Assembly: GCA_020064725.1 (NCBI GenBank)
Contig: JAGTWJ010000003.1
Location: forward strand, 1,674,001-1,738,000
Direction of reading: 5' to 3'
Source of the DNA: Drechslerella dactyloides
Lineage: Eukaryota > Ascomycota > Orbiliomycetes > Orbiliales > Orbiliaceae
DNA: 64,000 nt
A program made the translations under genes and the position numbers. Of the stretch, positions 46,313 to 57,457 are shown one piece after another (within the stretch, counting starts at the first letter, position 1; each line of letters opens with the position of its first letter). The notes under the pieces are model-generated. The model saw only the letters and a program-made list of their open reading frames with translations. It searched no databases and had not been told where the DNA came from.

Positions 46313-47195
46313 GGGTTCACCTCCCGAATGAGGCACATCTGCGCACTGCGGCATCAAGCAACACACCACTATGTTGCGAATTTTGGAGACTAGAGTTAGA
46401 ACCACTGAACGCGTAATGAACGCGTTAACGGGCTTCATCCGTGGGTTGCAACGATGAAAGGGCCATATTCTAGGTCTGTGGTTACAGCGAATGCTAGAAT
46501 ATGAATGCTCCTGACAGCTATGAAAAAGAGGAGCGCCAGAATCCACTGTATATAAAACAGCTATATCTGCATTAATGAGGGATTAGCGAATTGATAATTA
46601 TATAATGGCTTCTTCAGCTTCAGTCGGCTTGCCAATGTATCCGAAAAAACTCTCGTATAAGACTATAGCTACGATAAACTTACAACAGGCGAATACGAAT
46701 ATTAATACAAGGTGATGCCTTTTGACCTTTCACCGAGGGCTAGAAGGTTCCTAGAAATATTTTGGGTGCAAAGTCTCCACTATGACACTGAAAATGCCAG
46801 CGGCCTCATGGCACTCGGGAAGTCAACCGGGATGATCCAGGACTCGCGTAAACCTTTTCAGATATATCAGGCAACCCCACGAGCATGTCTATAAATTGAA
46901 GGCGGCAGGAGCCAGCCAGCCGAGCATTGTTTTCAAAACTTGGGAGGCCTATTCGATTGCATTAGCGAAATAACCGATATTATCATTTGGGACAGGTTTG
47001 TTCGCCTATCATTCTTCTTTGATTTTCCGTTAAGAATACATCTTTTGAGCTAAGCTAACATGCAAGCTTCCATCGATGTCTCCGTGCAAGTTGAATAGTT
47101 CGTTTCTAGAATACATGGAAAATGAAAATCTGGCCGAGAGAATCTTGCGCCTTGTTCGTACTTTACGAGCCGTTGAAAAGCCATCATTCTTGCAT
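46313..47195. other. Intergenic
   Basis: AT-rich, with no supported gene. Confidence 0.35.
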
Positions 47196-48245
47196 TCAGT
47201 CCAGAAGAGTCAATCTGATCTCATGGAAAGGGTTGGTGTCGAAGTACTCCAAGTCTGTAGGCTGGTATTCCTTTTCAATTGGAGAAGCTCCGGCGCCGCC
47301 CTTTCTCTTTTTCCCTGTCTCTTTAGCTGCCTCTTTAGCTTCACCTGGCTCGCCGATATTGTACCTTGCCTCGTACTTCCTGACCACCTCACGAGCTTCC
47401 TGATACCTAGCCTTGCCCGTCTCGATGGTCCCCATCCAGGTCCTAATGAGGTCGAACTTGATTTTGTCCATTTTCATTTGAAGTCTGTCCGAAGTTTGGA
47501 GCGGTGAGCAATCGTCGTACTGGTGGTCAATTTTGATCCTCTTAGCTGCGTGGTTGACTGGAGTATCGATGGTGGTGCTAGTGGGTGGAGTGACGTATGG
47601 GGTGCCATGTCCCTGGTCTTCCGGATCGTTCTCGATGGCCGTTGGTCCTTGAAGTTTCTTGATGTTGTCGGTTTCCAAAACCTTGAGGTCGTCGAGGAGA
47701 CCCTGAACGTGGACGAACCAAGTTTGGGTGACATTGAAGTCGAGGACGAAAGAAGAAAGTTGCTCTGCGGCGACGGTAACGGTCCTTTTCTGTTGTTCAA
47801 AGTTGAAAATGGCTTTACTGATCTTATCTTCTTTGCGGCGCGAGTTGGCTTTCATGAAGCCGGTGATCTGTGACTTGGCCTCGACAAGTTGTTCATGCCA
47901 AACCAGGGGATCGTTCAAAATTTTCGTCACGTCATCGTGCAGACCTGCGATCAAATTTTTGATGTTGCCAATCTCAGTTTCATAGCTGCGTTGGATCGGC
48001 TGCTCTGGAACGGGGCCTGAGACGTCGACTCCGATTGATAGAAGGTAGTCCGCGTTCGCTTCGATAGCTGCATCGAGATCCGCAAGCGCTTGTTCGACGC
48101 CGGACAGAAGCTGTTGCTGTGGGTTCATTTCTCCCTCGAGTGTGGAGGCGTTGATGGTTGCTGATCCTGATTTTGTGGCCTTGGTGGTGGCACGCTTGCG
48201 TGCCGCCGCCTTCTTTCGAGACGATTGGCTGTTGTTCTTCCCCAT
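47196..48245 (-). CDS. Orphan helical protein with basic N-terminus
   Basis: This is an intronless 349-residue ORF. The first 30 residues are strongly basic (SSRKKAAARKRATTKATKS), suggesting a nuclear or nucleolar signal. Residues about 40-205 form long amphipathic helices (GVEQALADLDAAIEAN, IGNIKNLIAGLHDDVTKIL, ISKAIFNFEQQKRTVTVAAE), likely coiled coil. A Thr/Pro-rich linker follows, then another basic stretch (AAKRIKIDHQ) and a final charged helical part with KKRKGG. No enzyme motif. It is the first of six small, mostly helical genes between 47.2 and 56.7 kb. Confidence 0.6.
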   Translation of the reverse strand: MGKNNSQSSRKKAAARKRATTKATKSGSATINASTLEGEMNPQQQLLSGVEQALADLDAAIEANADYLLSIGVDVSGPVPEQPIQRSYETEIGNIKNLIAGLHDDVTKILNDPLVWHEQLVEAKSQITGFMKANSRRKEDKISKAIFNFEQQKRTVTVAAEQLSSFVLDFNVTQTWFVHVQGLLDDLKVLETDNIKKLQGPTAIENDPEDQGHGTPYVTPPTSTTIDTPVNHAAKRIKIDHQYDDCSPLQTSDRLQMKMDKIKFDLIRTWMGTIETGKARYQEAREVVRKYEARYNIGEPGEAKEAAKETGKKRKGGAGASPIEKEYQPTDLEYFDTNPFHEIRLTLLD

Positions 48246-48818
48246 TCTGGAGGGACCGTGACTAGGTCGAGTGAACGTCTGTGAGAATTTAAAAACGGAG
48301 GACTGCCCGCTGAAAGTGGGAATGCTGAGGTGGCTGTGCGATGAGGAGGGAAACGGTGTGCTAGCAGAGGTGGATGAGAAACGGCGAAGCTCATAATAAA
48401 TTTCACCCTCCGCAACTCACCATCTCTTCGCAGCGAACTCGAGAAACCCTCACGATAAGCTGCAACTGAGTTAATGTGGGAGCTTCATTGTGGCCCCTCT
48501 CACCAATCTCCTGTTTAGAGAGGTTCTGGTACTCCTACGATACAAGAGACGAGCCAAAGCACGATGGCTGGCAAAAGCTTAAGATTATTGGTGATAGGAG
48601 TATCGATACGTGTCGTTAGCTTGGCTTCGCAACGTACTTCCAAGTCGTGGACGGTGATAAAAGAATGCATTGTTCATGTAAATCAGAGCTGGAGAAGCTA
48701 TCTATCAGTTGAGAAACCAGTACGATGCCAAGTTATGGTGACGGTCTGTCATCTTACAGTGCGCACATAACCGAGGCATTGATATCGATAGCCCTTAGGG
48801 GCTCAGGCGAAGGCAAAA
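48246..48818. other. Intergenic between two array genes
   Basis: Leader of the 47196 gene; no gene seen. Confidence 0.35.
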
Positions 48819-49781
48819 TCAAAATGAAAGACCTTTCCTTCGGCCTATCTGCTTCTGGTGATCTGGCAAATCGCCTCCCGTCACGCGAGGTTGACTTATG
48901 CGATACCACAAACTGCAGAAAGGATGAAAGCAAATGCAGGGCCCAACGAGCCCTGATGAGTATTGCGTTAAAATCAGAAAGCATGGAGTACAGTGCGGAT
49001 TGCAAAGCCACGATTCCACTCTTTCGCGACCGACGATATATTCGGCGTTGGTTGGAGGATCCGTATACCGGCCCAAGTCGTTCAAACTTGTGGATCGTCT
49101 GAGGTAGCCCCCGTTGTAGATGCATCTTTTCGAAACTTTGAATCTGGACTTAAAGTCACTCCACACTCTATCAACGATATAGGTGAGGGCGAACAAAGCA
49201 TGGTCCCGTTTTAGGCTTTCGCGAATGTCGTCTCCTATCAGGCGCAAGACTGCGTTCAAAGGGCACCACGCATCAAAGTCACTGATTATGCACCTCTGTT
49301 CTTCTTCCCTCAACTCGGATAACTCGATAAGCTCTTGAAGCTTGGCGGCCATAACAGCAGCTGTGTCTGCCGCGGACTTGCGCAGTTTCCACAGCTCTTC
49401 GATAGTGTTTTGGATTCGTTGGATCTGAGCTTCGAGCTCTCCCAGAGCCTCTTTGATTGTCTGGCTTGTGAGGCGAACGCTGTGTTTCGGTGCGGGTGGG
49501 GCCACGCTCCGGCTATTTTGGTAGTGCTCTAACGTCATCCGCGCGAGGGCCATGTCTTTGGCGAATAGGTGCCCTATTGCGTCGAGCACTTTGTCATATG
49601 AACTTCTATGCATGAACAACTTGAGGGCGTCGAGTTTGGAGAGCCAGGTGGTCAGTAGGTTGCTGATTCCGTCTGTTTCTTCTTCAAGAGAGATAGGGTG
49701 TCCGACGACTAGGCGTGGCGTAGAAGCCGATGGCGGCCTGTAGGGCGGCATCTCTTGGACGACCAATCTAAATCTAGACAT
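48819..49781 (-). CDS. Orphan helical protein, array member 2
   Basis: The protein is about 320 residues from the ATG at 49781; an in-frame extension to 49841 begins only with GTG. Helical segments are clear: ISNLLTTWLSKLDALKLFM, LGELEAQIQRIQNTIEELWK, and MAAKLQELIELSELREEEQ, the last two being strong coiled-coil candidates. The last 100 residues are Cys-rich and less helical (NPHCTPCFLIL, GPCICFHPFC). They may be read-through past a missed terminal intron, so the 3' end is uncertain. Same strand and spacing as its two neighbours. Function unknown. Confidence 0.5.
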   Translation of the reverse strand: MSRFRLVVQEMPPYRPPSASTPRLVVGHPISLEEETDGISNLLTTWLSKLDALKLFMHRSSYDKVLDAIGHLFAKDMALARMTLEHYQNSRSVAPPAPKHSVRLTSQTIKEALGELEAQIQRIQNTIEELWKLRKSAADTAAVMAAKLQELIELSELREEEQRCIISDFDAWCPLNAVLRLIGDDIRESLKRDHALFALTYIVDRVWSDFKSRFKVSKRCIYNGGYLRRSTSLNDLGRYTDPPTNAEYIVGRERVESWLCNPHCTPCFLILTQYSSGLVGPCICFHPFCSLWYRISQPRVTGGDLPDHQKQIGRRKGLSF

Positions 49782-50470
49782 GGTGTATCGAGGGTCGTCA
49801 GAAAGTTTAGGGGTGATATGAATGAACAAATGTCGGTGCACGCCCAGATATCGCGTATGACGGAGAATGTTAGGTAAGTGGGTAAAAGCTTTCTGGAGGG
49901 ATGCTCTTTGGGATCTTGTCCCAACCTAAGTGGTGGCCGTGAGCCTAGTTCTTGCCTATGTGATTTAGTACACTTATGGTGTTAATATGCTCTGTTTATT
50001 CGTACATAGGATATCCGCATCAAGGGAGGATCACCTTGATGGGTGATATTCACTCGTGTCTATCAAAATTCTTGGCGAGGCTTCGGAAGTCAGCCTCGAG
50101 CAGTGAGTATATCACGAGCCGCTTGCATCGGTACCAGTTGCATTATGTATGGAAACCGCAATTGCAAGCTGAATAGAGATTGGCAAATTAAATCCGAAGA
50201 GTCCTTTGTCCATGTACATGCACACTGTAACCAGTTGTATAATACGGAATCTATGATATACTAACACTAACAAACCCGATCTATTAGACGCAGAAACTCT
50301 AGACATCGGGAAATCTGCGAGGGGATAACGGAATACCGAGTAGATGAGAAAATCTGAATATCCGGCGTCTGGCAGACAAGTTCGGCCCGGGCCCCACGAG
50401 AGTAGCAGCAGACTTGGTGCTAGGTGCTATAAGGGCAGCGCCAGCATGTCCACAACTTTATCCGGAAGAT
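49782..50470. other. Intergenic between two array genes
   Basis: No supported gene. Confidence 0.35.
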
Positions 50471-51596
50471 CTAGGGTCCCGGTTTGGGTACGTCTGGAGG
50501 AGGGGGTGCTCCGAACGGCCTTGGGGCTACCGGAGTCCAGAAGCCCGTCGATACCTGGTGTCTATAAACATGATTTGCAACCTGTCTAGGAGTATTCCAA
50601 GCCCGGATTTCCACGCTATTGGAAGGGGCCTCACTGTTGCCATTGGCCTCGTGGGTAGGTTGCATTCCTATTGCGGACACGTAGCTGCCGGTGCTGCTGC
50701 TTTGCTGATCAGAATTCGTCGTCAACATCGCGTTTGGACTGAGCTCTGCTGTCTGAGTTCTGTATTCTCCAGTAGGACAGGTTCCTTCTTCCATTGGTGG
50801 CCGCTGCAGTTGAGGGTGCAAGGGCATATTTATGCCTCGAGGAGAGTACTTCTGGAAGAGTACGGCACAAAAGTCCCTGCCAGACGAACAAACCCCCTTC
50901 ATCTTCTGGATAAGGTAAACAATCGATATACGTATATGACGGATCTGATCCATGGTTTCGTATACGGCGAGATGTTTCTCTTTGAGCATTGCGATATCGC
51001 TATCCGGTAAAGGCTCTTTCCCTTCGAGAAACCATTCTGCAGAATATTCAAAAGGGGAAATCACCCTCCTGAACCGTTCCAAAGAGACTTCAAACATTCG
51101 GACGTGGGTATTGAGCGAGCCCCATTGCTCATAAAATACAGTCCGAACCACTTGGAAGGCCTGCAGGGGAGTGATGCCGTCCTCAGTATTTTTGCCTTGG
51201 GCGGTATCATGAAGATCGATGACGGTGACCTTGAGAATATCGGAACTCTGAACGATCGTTTGTGCCAGGTCCGCTATTTGGAAATGGATGGGCTTGATCA
51301 TTTTCCAAAACTGTTGATAGGTACGCGTACCTTTGGCTTAGCAATTGTAGGTAATGGACCATCTGATAGCAAAGCCGGGGTCGTCTCCTTACCTGGCTCA
51401 CAGAATTTTGTCTGTATAACTGTAGCCCCAAACCCATGTAGGGTACATTCGAAGTCGTAGTCATTGCGGAAACCTCCTAGTATACGAATTTGGGTTCCGC
51501 AGCTTTGGTTGGTGCAGGTAGACTCAGGCGGCTCCACGTCTGTCTGGTTTGTCCGTGCTGAGTAGGAGGAACCTGGAAAGAATTGGATGATGGCGA
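50471..51596 (-). CDS. Orphan protein, array member 3, 5' end unresolved
   Basis: The main exon is 51273-50471. An upstream exon ending at 51393 joins in matching phase (GTAAGG donor, AAATAG acceptor) to read KFCEPADLAQTIVQSSD. The upstream part contains STCTNQSCGTQIRILGGF, with a CX4C pair, and may begin after a TTTCCAG acceptor near 51570; no start codon was found. The middle is helical (FYEQWGSLNTHVRMFEVSLERFRRVI, split by charged turns) and the last 110 residues are Ser/Pro/Thr-rich and disordered, ending PPPPDVPKPGP. It is the last minus-strand member before the array switches strand. Function unknown. Confidence 0.5.
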
Positions 51597-52756
51597 TAGT
51601 GCTGGCGATTTATCGAAACATTTTGAGATGGTGATGTGGGTTGTGTGAGTCTGGCTTGCGAGAACAGCTCAAACATAGCTCCATTCCAGAAAAATAAAGT
51701 CATCAAATGGGGCGGGCGGCGCTGGCCGGGCGCTGAGGTAGTTTTTACAACAACAGAGGACAGATGTCCATGGATTTGCGGCAGTCTCAATTTTGAAGGA
51801 TATTTGGCTAGAGAGAATAATAATTCACAATAATATGTTACACATTTTGGCCTTTACGATTTAACGACTGGCTGGCGAATCTCACCATAGCGTCATAGAG
51901 AGTACGAGGCGAGATCCCCTGTGTTTGGCCTGAGTGTGTTCTTGAAATGTGATTCCGACATCACTTTTGGGGAAAACAAGGCGATATGCGTGCAAATTGC
52001 AAATGCTGGTGGAATTGTGCAAACATCAGGCGTGGGTGAAAATCATCGACTAGCCGTGCCTCAAAGTATAAATTTTGATCAATTTCACTGATACTCCATT
52101 TTCTGAGTGCGAGGTCCTGAGAATGACTATATATATAGGTGTCTTGATTGCCTGGGCCGCCTAGGAACCATTCCATTGACAAGAAATTTATCATATATAG
52201 ATTGATACTTTCTGTAGTGCCTCTAAGTTCACCGTTGCACTAGCCTCATGATATGTTTACTATACTGGGAACTGTGATTTCATTTGTGGAAAGTGAGATT
52301 GAATTCATGAAGCCTAAAGAGCCTCGTACCTTCATTAGCGAATGAGCGTTAAATTCTCGGTACCGATACGTATACATCGACGTCAGTGTTGATACAAGCG
52401 TAAATGATCGTTTACCTGTTCTTTTGCCAGATGTTCAAAATCCTTCCATAATTTTTTTTCTGCTATCAACGAGGGTTGCTTATGAATATACCCCGCCCCG
52501 GTATTTATCTATAACCATACCGCTACTCGCACTTTACAAACCCAAGTAGACTCCTTATCTCTATAACTTATCCTTACTTCGTGGATATCAAGAGAAACAT
52601 CCCAAGAAATCCGGCTTCAAATAAAATATTCGGCTCAAAGTGAAGGGCAATTTGATCTCTGGCTGCTGCCATCGGACTTTCAGCATTTTTCTTCATACTC
52701 TACAAATTCAAAATTTATTCCTCCCCATCTCCAAATAATTTTCACTGATCTAAAGG
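51597..52756. other. Divergent promoter region at the centre of the helical-gene array
   Basis: A TATTTAT-like box near 52502 and a CT-rich leader precede the ATG at 52757. No gene in this interval. Confidence 0.4.
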
Positions 52757-53317
52757 ATGGCCGATGTATCGACGATTCTGAAGTTCATCTGTGCCCTTCA
52801 ACGGCATATCCAAGGTCTCGAGGATATCCTCGACAGCCTCACCGGGATTCGAACAGCGACAAAGAATCAAATTACAGGCTTAGAGGAATTCGAAGAAGCT
52901 TTCTCATCTCTCAAGCTTGATATTTCGGCATCGGTCTTATCCGGCAAGAAGCAACTTCAAAACCCTAGAGCCAGTGGATGGGTTGAATCACTCGACAGCC
53001 TTCTGTCCAAACTCCGGGGTATGGACCGCAAAGCCACAAGCACTTTGGATCAACTCATGGGCGCGAACGATGCATTATATGGACTTAAGGAGCCCAGAGA
53101 TGATCTCATCACGATGCTGTACAGATTGCGAGAGAAGTGTTCAGAGGAGGATGCGAGTGGTGCGGAGACCCTCTACAAGAATCGGTGTCTTGTTATCGAG
53201 GGACAAATATCGGGGCAGGAAGACGGCGTTCTCAAAGCTTTGAAGGATCTGCAGAATATTCTTGGAGAGCTAAAAGACGAGGCTCTTAGCCTGAAGCAAC
53301 ATCTGAAGAACTCTTGA
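52757..53317 (+). CDS. Orphan helical protein, array member 4
   Basis: A 186-residue intronless ORF predicted almost entirely helical: ILKFICALQRHIQGLEDILDSL, LEEFEEAFSSLKLDIS, LDSLLSKLRGMDRKATSTLDQL, and VLKALKDLQNILGELKDEALSL. Heptad spacing of Leu/Ile supports a coiled-coil bundle. There is no signal peptide, zinc site or catalytic motif. Its leader (CT-rich, about 240 nt after a TATA-like box) matches the two plus-strand genes that follow. Confidence 0.6.
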   Translation: MADVSTILKFICALQRHIQGLEDILDSLTGIRTATKNQITGLEEFEEAFSSLKLDISASVLSGKKQLQNPRASGWVESLDSLLSKLRGMDRKATSTLDQLMGANDALYGLKEPRDDLITMLYRLREKCSEEDASGAETLYKNRCLVIEGQISGQEDGVLKALKDLQNILGELKDEALSLKQHLKNS

Positions 53318-54424
53318 GACTTACCAACACAAGGTGGGTCGAAGGGCTGGTTGATTAGCATACATCACCGACGGAGGAATCGCATCCGTGGATCTCCAGA
53401 ATCCGGCTATTTGTCGACCATTTTCATCATCCAGTTTTCAGTGATTTTGCAATATCAGCGGCGAGATGTATGGATACGATCATATGAAAAACATTCTGGG
53501 TTACAGTAGGTCTAGGATATTTGGTGTTTGAGGGAATTTAAAGGAAATCATATCATTCTTGTTCTAGAAGGCTAATAATCATGCATAGCGTCTGTAATGC
53601 CAACTTTCCATCCTGTATCGTAGTTTAAGCATAAAGTTAGATGCAAAAATAAGGTTCTTTTGCTGAAGAATGAGCGCTCGGACATATCGTTTCAGAAGCT
53701 TTACCGGGTCATCATAGTCTTGCGAACAAGGTCCGTAGATTCTCCGATTTTCACGTCATCTTAGGTCAACTGGGAACATGAGACTGTATTATATCAGTGC
53801 CGTGACGGAAATATAAATCGCCGAGATTGATTGGTTGCCGGAAGCTTCAAAGGATCTGACAAGTCTGTTTTGAGGACAACATTCTAAAGGCTATTACATA
53901 TAGATCGCCATTTCTTACTCGTAGCATCGGCTTTTAGCTGACGCATGGAACTCTATCGTATAAAAGTGCACCAATCAAGTAACCACAGTTTTGACCCTTT
54001 GGAAACGGAGCTAACTATCACAGTGCGAGCAAAAGCCGCCTTAAAGAGAGTAATATTCGGGCGGGCATAGTTTTGGTCGAGGGAGGGACGAGGCGGTAGA
54101 ATCAACAACCAACCAATCTACATTTAATTTTTGGAAAACCTCCCTCTGGGCACCTTATAAAGAGGGGGTTCACCCTTCCCAAAGAAATCACCCTCCCTAT
54201 CCAAAATACTTCCTCCCTCTTACGACTCAAACTAAAGACCTCTCTATCGTCTCAAAAGCCCTCAAAGCTATCCTGAATCGAATCTACAATTCCTATCCTA
54301 CGAAAGTCCTCGGAAGGCCTCAAAAGAAAAATCTTCGTTCCCCTCTTCTAGATCGTCCTCACCACTGAATCGTATTCACGCTCAAATAATCTTTAGTCCC
54401 TATCTCGCGAAACAATTTTCCAAG
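53318..54424. other. Intergenic, with promoter of array member 5
   Basis: Contains the TATA box at 54156 and a long CT-rich leader; no gene. Confidence 0.4.
54156..54162 (+). promoter_or_regulatory. TATA box of array member 5
   Basis: TATAAAG lies about 265 bases before the ATG at 54425, followed by a pyrimidine-rich leader (CTCCCTCTTACG-type blocks). Confidence 0.5.
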
Positions 54425-54895
54425 ATGCCGGAATACCCAAGAGCCAGCGAAGATGGGAGATACGAAACGCTAAGGATCGACATCGCCCAACTGCGAAATC
54501 AAAGCCGTCTGACGTACGAGCAAATTCGAGAAAAGGTCACTGCGTTCCTCGCGTACAAAGAAGACATAACTAGAAGAGGTGCAGCCAACCCACACCTCTA
54601 CCGCGAAGAGGTCCATCAATGGCAATGGACCGACGCGTATGACACGCTCGAAAAGGCTATCATCACAACCGCCGAATATAAGACAGAGCTTGCAGCCTTG
54701 GAAGTGCCTTGGTTGAAATTCCAAAGACGTTTACGTTTGAGTGGACAGAATGGCAGTCAGGGTGTTACGGAAGCCGAAGGCATCCTAAGTGAGTGCTTCA
54801 GCAGGGTTCAACAAAGAATTCAAAAAATGAAGGTGAAGAACGAAGAGATGTACGCTGCTCTTCAGGAATTGCGACCTAAGATTTATGGTCGATAA
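54425..54895 (+). CDS. Orphan helical protein, array member 5
   Basis: A 156-residue intronless ORF. Helices are visible at YETLRIDIAQLRNQSRL, TYEQIREKVTAFLAYKED, YDTLEKAIITTAEYKTELAAL and VQQRIQKMKVKNEEMYAAL. It ends LQELRPKIYGR. This end resembles that of the next gene (LTALRPLIFDGLYD) and both are exactly 156 residues, so the two may be diverged duplicates. No functional motif is present; the product is hydrophilic and probably cytosolic or nuclear. Confidence 0.6.
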   Translation: MPEYPRASEDGRYETLRIDIAQLRNQSRLTYEQIREKVTAFLAYKEDITRRGAANPHLYREEVHQWQWTDAYDTLEKAIITTAEYKTELAALEVPWLKFQRRLRLSGQNGSQGVTEAEGILSECFSRVQQRIQKMKVKNEEMYAALQELRPKIYGR

Positions 54896-56250
54896 TCAAG
54901 ACATAATGAGCGTCTGGACTTTGATCATAGTCTCGGGTGACTGGCCCAATGGAGCTCACCGGGCCCGTGCATAATCAATCTTTCTTTAAGCTCTCGATAT
55001 GAACTATTTCTTTAGGGAGAAGACGCTGTCAGACCGCCTGTTATATTTGCTTCTGCAGGAGTGCGCTAATCCAAGCTTTAATCAATGGTTGCTTTCTATT
55101 AGATCATATGCATCTTGAAATGGCTTTTACTTTAACGAATGTCCGCGTAGCTCTTCATAGCGCTCGCTATTACACTGCTATATGCTATGCTATGTGGTTT
55201 GGATAAGGAGCGAAAGGAAACAGGGTGCTGCGGTCTCCATTTCCCAAATGCCATACATCACCCTGGCTAGGCAGACTATGGTGCGACTGCATTTAGGGTA
55301 TTACAGGTGTTATATTTGCCGTACTTTCGCTGGTGAATATCACTTACAAGCAACGTCGAGTATACATTTATAGATTCTATGATATGGCGTAACTTCAAAG
55401 AAAACCTCCGGGAATTCTCTCTGCATGTGCATAAGCCAAGCCCGTTCGGTAAGAAAATATCATTTAAGTTAGGTGCCGGGTTCAGTCTTATATAGTGATA
55501 TTTAGTTTCGAATTCATGTGGCTTCCATATAGAATCTACTGAAAATTATGTTTGCATTCCAAAGAATCGGGGTGCTCAACAGTCCGTACAGGTAATGCCT
55601 TGCTGTGATATCGAGAGCTCCCAGCCTTTCCGAACCTTGATGCCCTCTATTCTGGACCAGCTACGAGAGTGTTAAATCAGTTGATTTATTTCGATACACT
55701 TATACTTTCGGCGTATATTTCGTTGGTGGGTAATAGATTGGGGCTTGCTAGAATGCCTTCTACGACAATATATACCATATAATCCACGATGGTTGATTGG
55801 TTAACTTTGATGTATGTGTATGTGTGCCCGCATTACACCTTATTCGGACTGTTTTGAGGCGGAACTTCGTATTTTGCTGATATCTAGTTAGTCCGATTTG
55901 TAGTATATAGAGAAATTGCTGTTATAATAATTCATGATACCACCGAAAGTAGTCGAATTATGCTTCAAATAGGAACCATGCGCCGCCCCGAATCGACTCA
56001 GGATGCGATATAAAACTTGGACCACAGCTCCCCCAGAAATTTTCTTCTTCTTTAACTCTGGGCTCCAGGCTACTCCTTAGCATACAAAACACTGAGCATA
56101 ACACTCTCACCTTATCAAACGACACGAGCAACATATCTTAAGAAGTTTCTATCCTTAATCTCTATCACTTCCTGGAGAGGGAGTGCTACACTTTAAGTCT
56201 ACTATCTGCTAATCGAAGGAACGATCCAAGAGTTTCGAAGCTATAGCAAC
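54896..56250. other. Intergenic, with promoter of array member 6
   Basis: AT-rich; no gene except short chance frames (55182-55373). Confidence 0.4.
56009..56015 (+). promoter_or_regulatory. TATA box of array member 6
   Basis: TATAAAA lies about 240 bases before the ATG at 56251, with a CT-rich leader between, the same layout as for the gene at 54425. Confidence 0.5.
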
Positions 56251-56721
56251 ATGGCACAGGCAGCAGCTCGCACTCTCAGTGTACGGCACGCGTCAATAAT
56301 CTCAGACGTTGAGGCCTGGATGGGAATCGTCCTACGACTTGAAGATTCAACTGACGCCATGCTTGCAGATGTACAGGCATACAAAATTCAAATCAACGAC
56401 TTACAGGCACAAGATCCTACACTCTGTCATCGGTTTAATTTCCGGAAACGTTGGCGAGGGTACGATCGAAGGGTTGACAGCGGATTCGAGATCTGTACAG
56501 GATGCTACAGTGTCTTGACGCAGTCTAGGGCGGCTACTACTCGCCACGAGCTCGAGGCCGTTGAAAGAGGCGTTGATAACATAGAGCCCGACAGTACGGT
56601 TATTTTCCATATTCACGAAGTGTTCAGAGTCAGTGTGGAGAGTGTCCGCAACAAGTTAGGAAAGATCCGGGAGATTCTCACGGCGTTGCGGCCTTTGATA
56701 TTTGATGGGCTCTACGATTAG
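56251..56721 (+). CDS. Orphan helical protein, array member 6
   Basis: A 156-residue intronless ORF. N-terminal helices (ASIISDVEAWMGIVLRLEDS, MLADVQAYKIQINDLQAQ) lead into a basic middle (NFRKRWRGYDRR) with two Cys in FEICTGCYSV. The C-terminal helix VESVRNKLGKIREILTALRP is followed by LIFDGLYD. Same length and similar end as the preceding gene, suggesting distant paralogy. Function unknown. Confidence 0.6.
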   Translation: MAQAAARTLSVRHASIISDVEAWMGIVLRLEDSTDAMLADVQAYKIQINDLQAQDPTLCHRFNFRKRWRGYDRRVDSGFEICTGCYSVLTQSRAATTRHELEAVERGVDNIEPDSTVIFHIHEVFRVSVESVRNKLGKIREILTALRPLIFDGLYD

Positions 56722-57457
56722 AGCACGTGCGCACACAAAGCAGGCATCAATATCATGAAAGAGATGCATCGATGACGTTTTCCAGTAGAGATCGAAGTAG
56801 CATCTAAACGATGTTACGCTGGCTCAGTATGTGCTTGTTGAGAAGTTACGAAGTTTGTCTGCGTGTCGCGAATATTTGCTTTGTAGTCTGTTCAGTCTTT
56901 GCCAGTTCTTCTAAGCCAAACCTCGCGCAAATATCTTTCTGCTATCTTCTGCTCGTGGAATAAGGCTGCTGTTGTATCATCGACATTTGTTGTGTTGGGA
57001 GTTTAACGCCGGAATAGGCAGTCTGACAAAACGGGAAAGGTCAGGATCGGCGACTCTTTCTTTTTAAGCTGTCTCTTCATTCTTGTTCGTTCATGAATTT
57101 TTCAGCTTAAGATAGCCAAAACATTTATATCCGTAAAATCTGGATTCGATAATCCTAAAATGGCGTGATGGTATTCTCATTTATTCGAATACATGACACT
57201 ATAATTATAACTGGCCGAAAATGCGAGGTGATCTCAGTCCCAATCTTTGATGACATGAAACTCTGGAACGTTAGTTCTTCGACGATCGGATAGGCGCAGA
57301 TTCATCGGTATTGCCATTTCCAGGCTCAATTCTCTTAAACATTTGGACCACAAACGTGGCCCGCAACGGTAGAACAAACCGCAGTGTGCTTACATGAGTC
57401 GCGGGTTAGTCTATAGCAATTCAAATTGACACAACACGATCAGAGCAGTCAACTAGA
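56722..57457. other. Intergenic
   Basis: 3' sides of convergent genes; nothing supported. Confidence 0.35.

Noticed and set aside
45952..46338. 128-codon minus-strand ORF
   Set aside because: A neighbouring spliced frame over the same bases is more protein-like; neither is strong.
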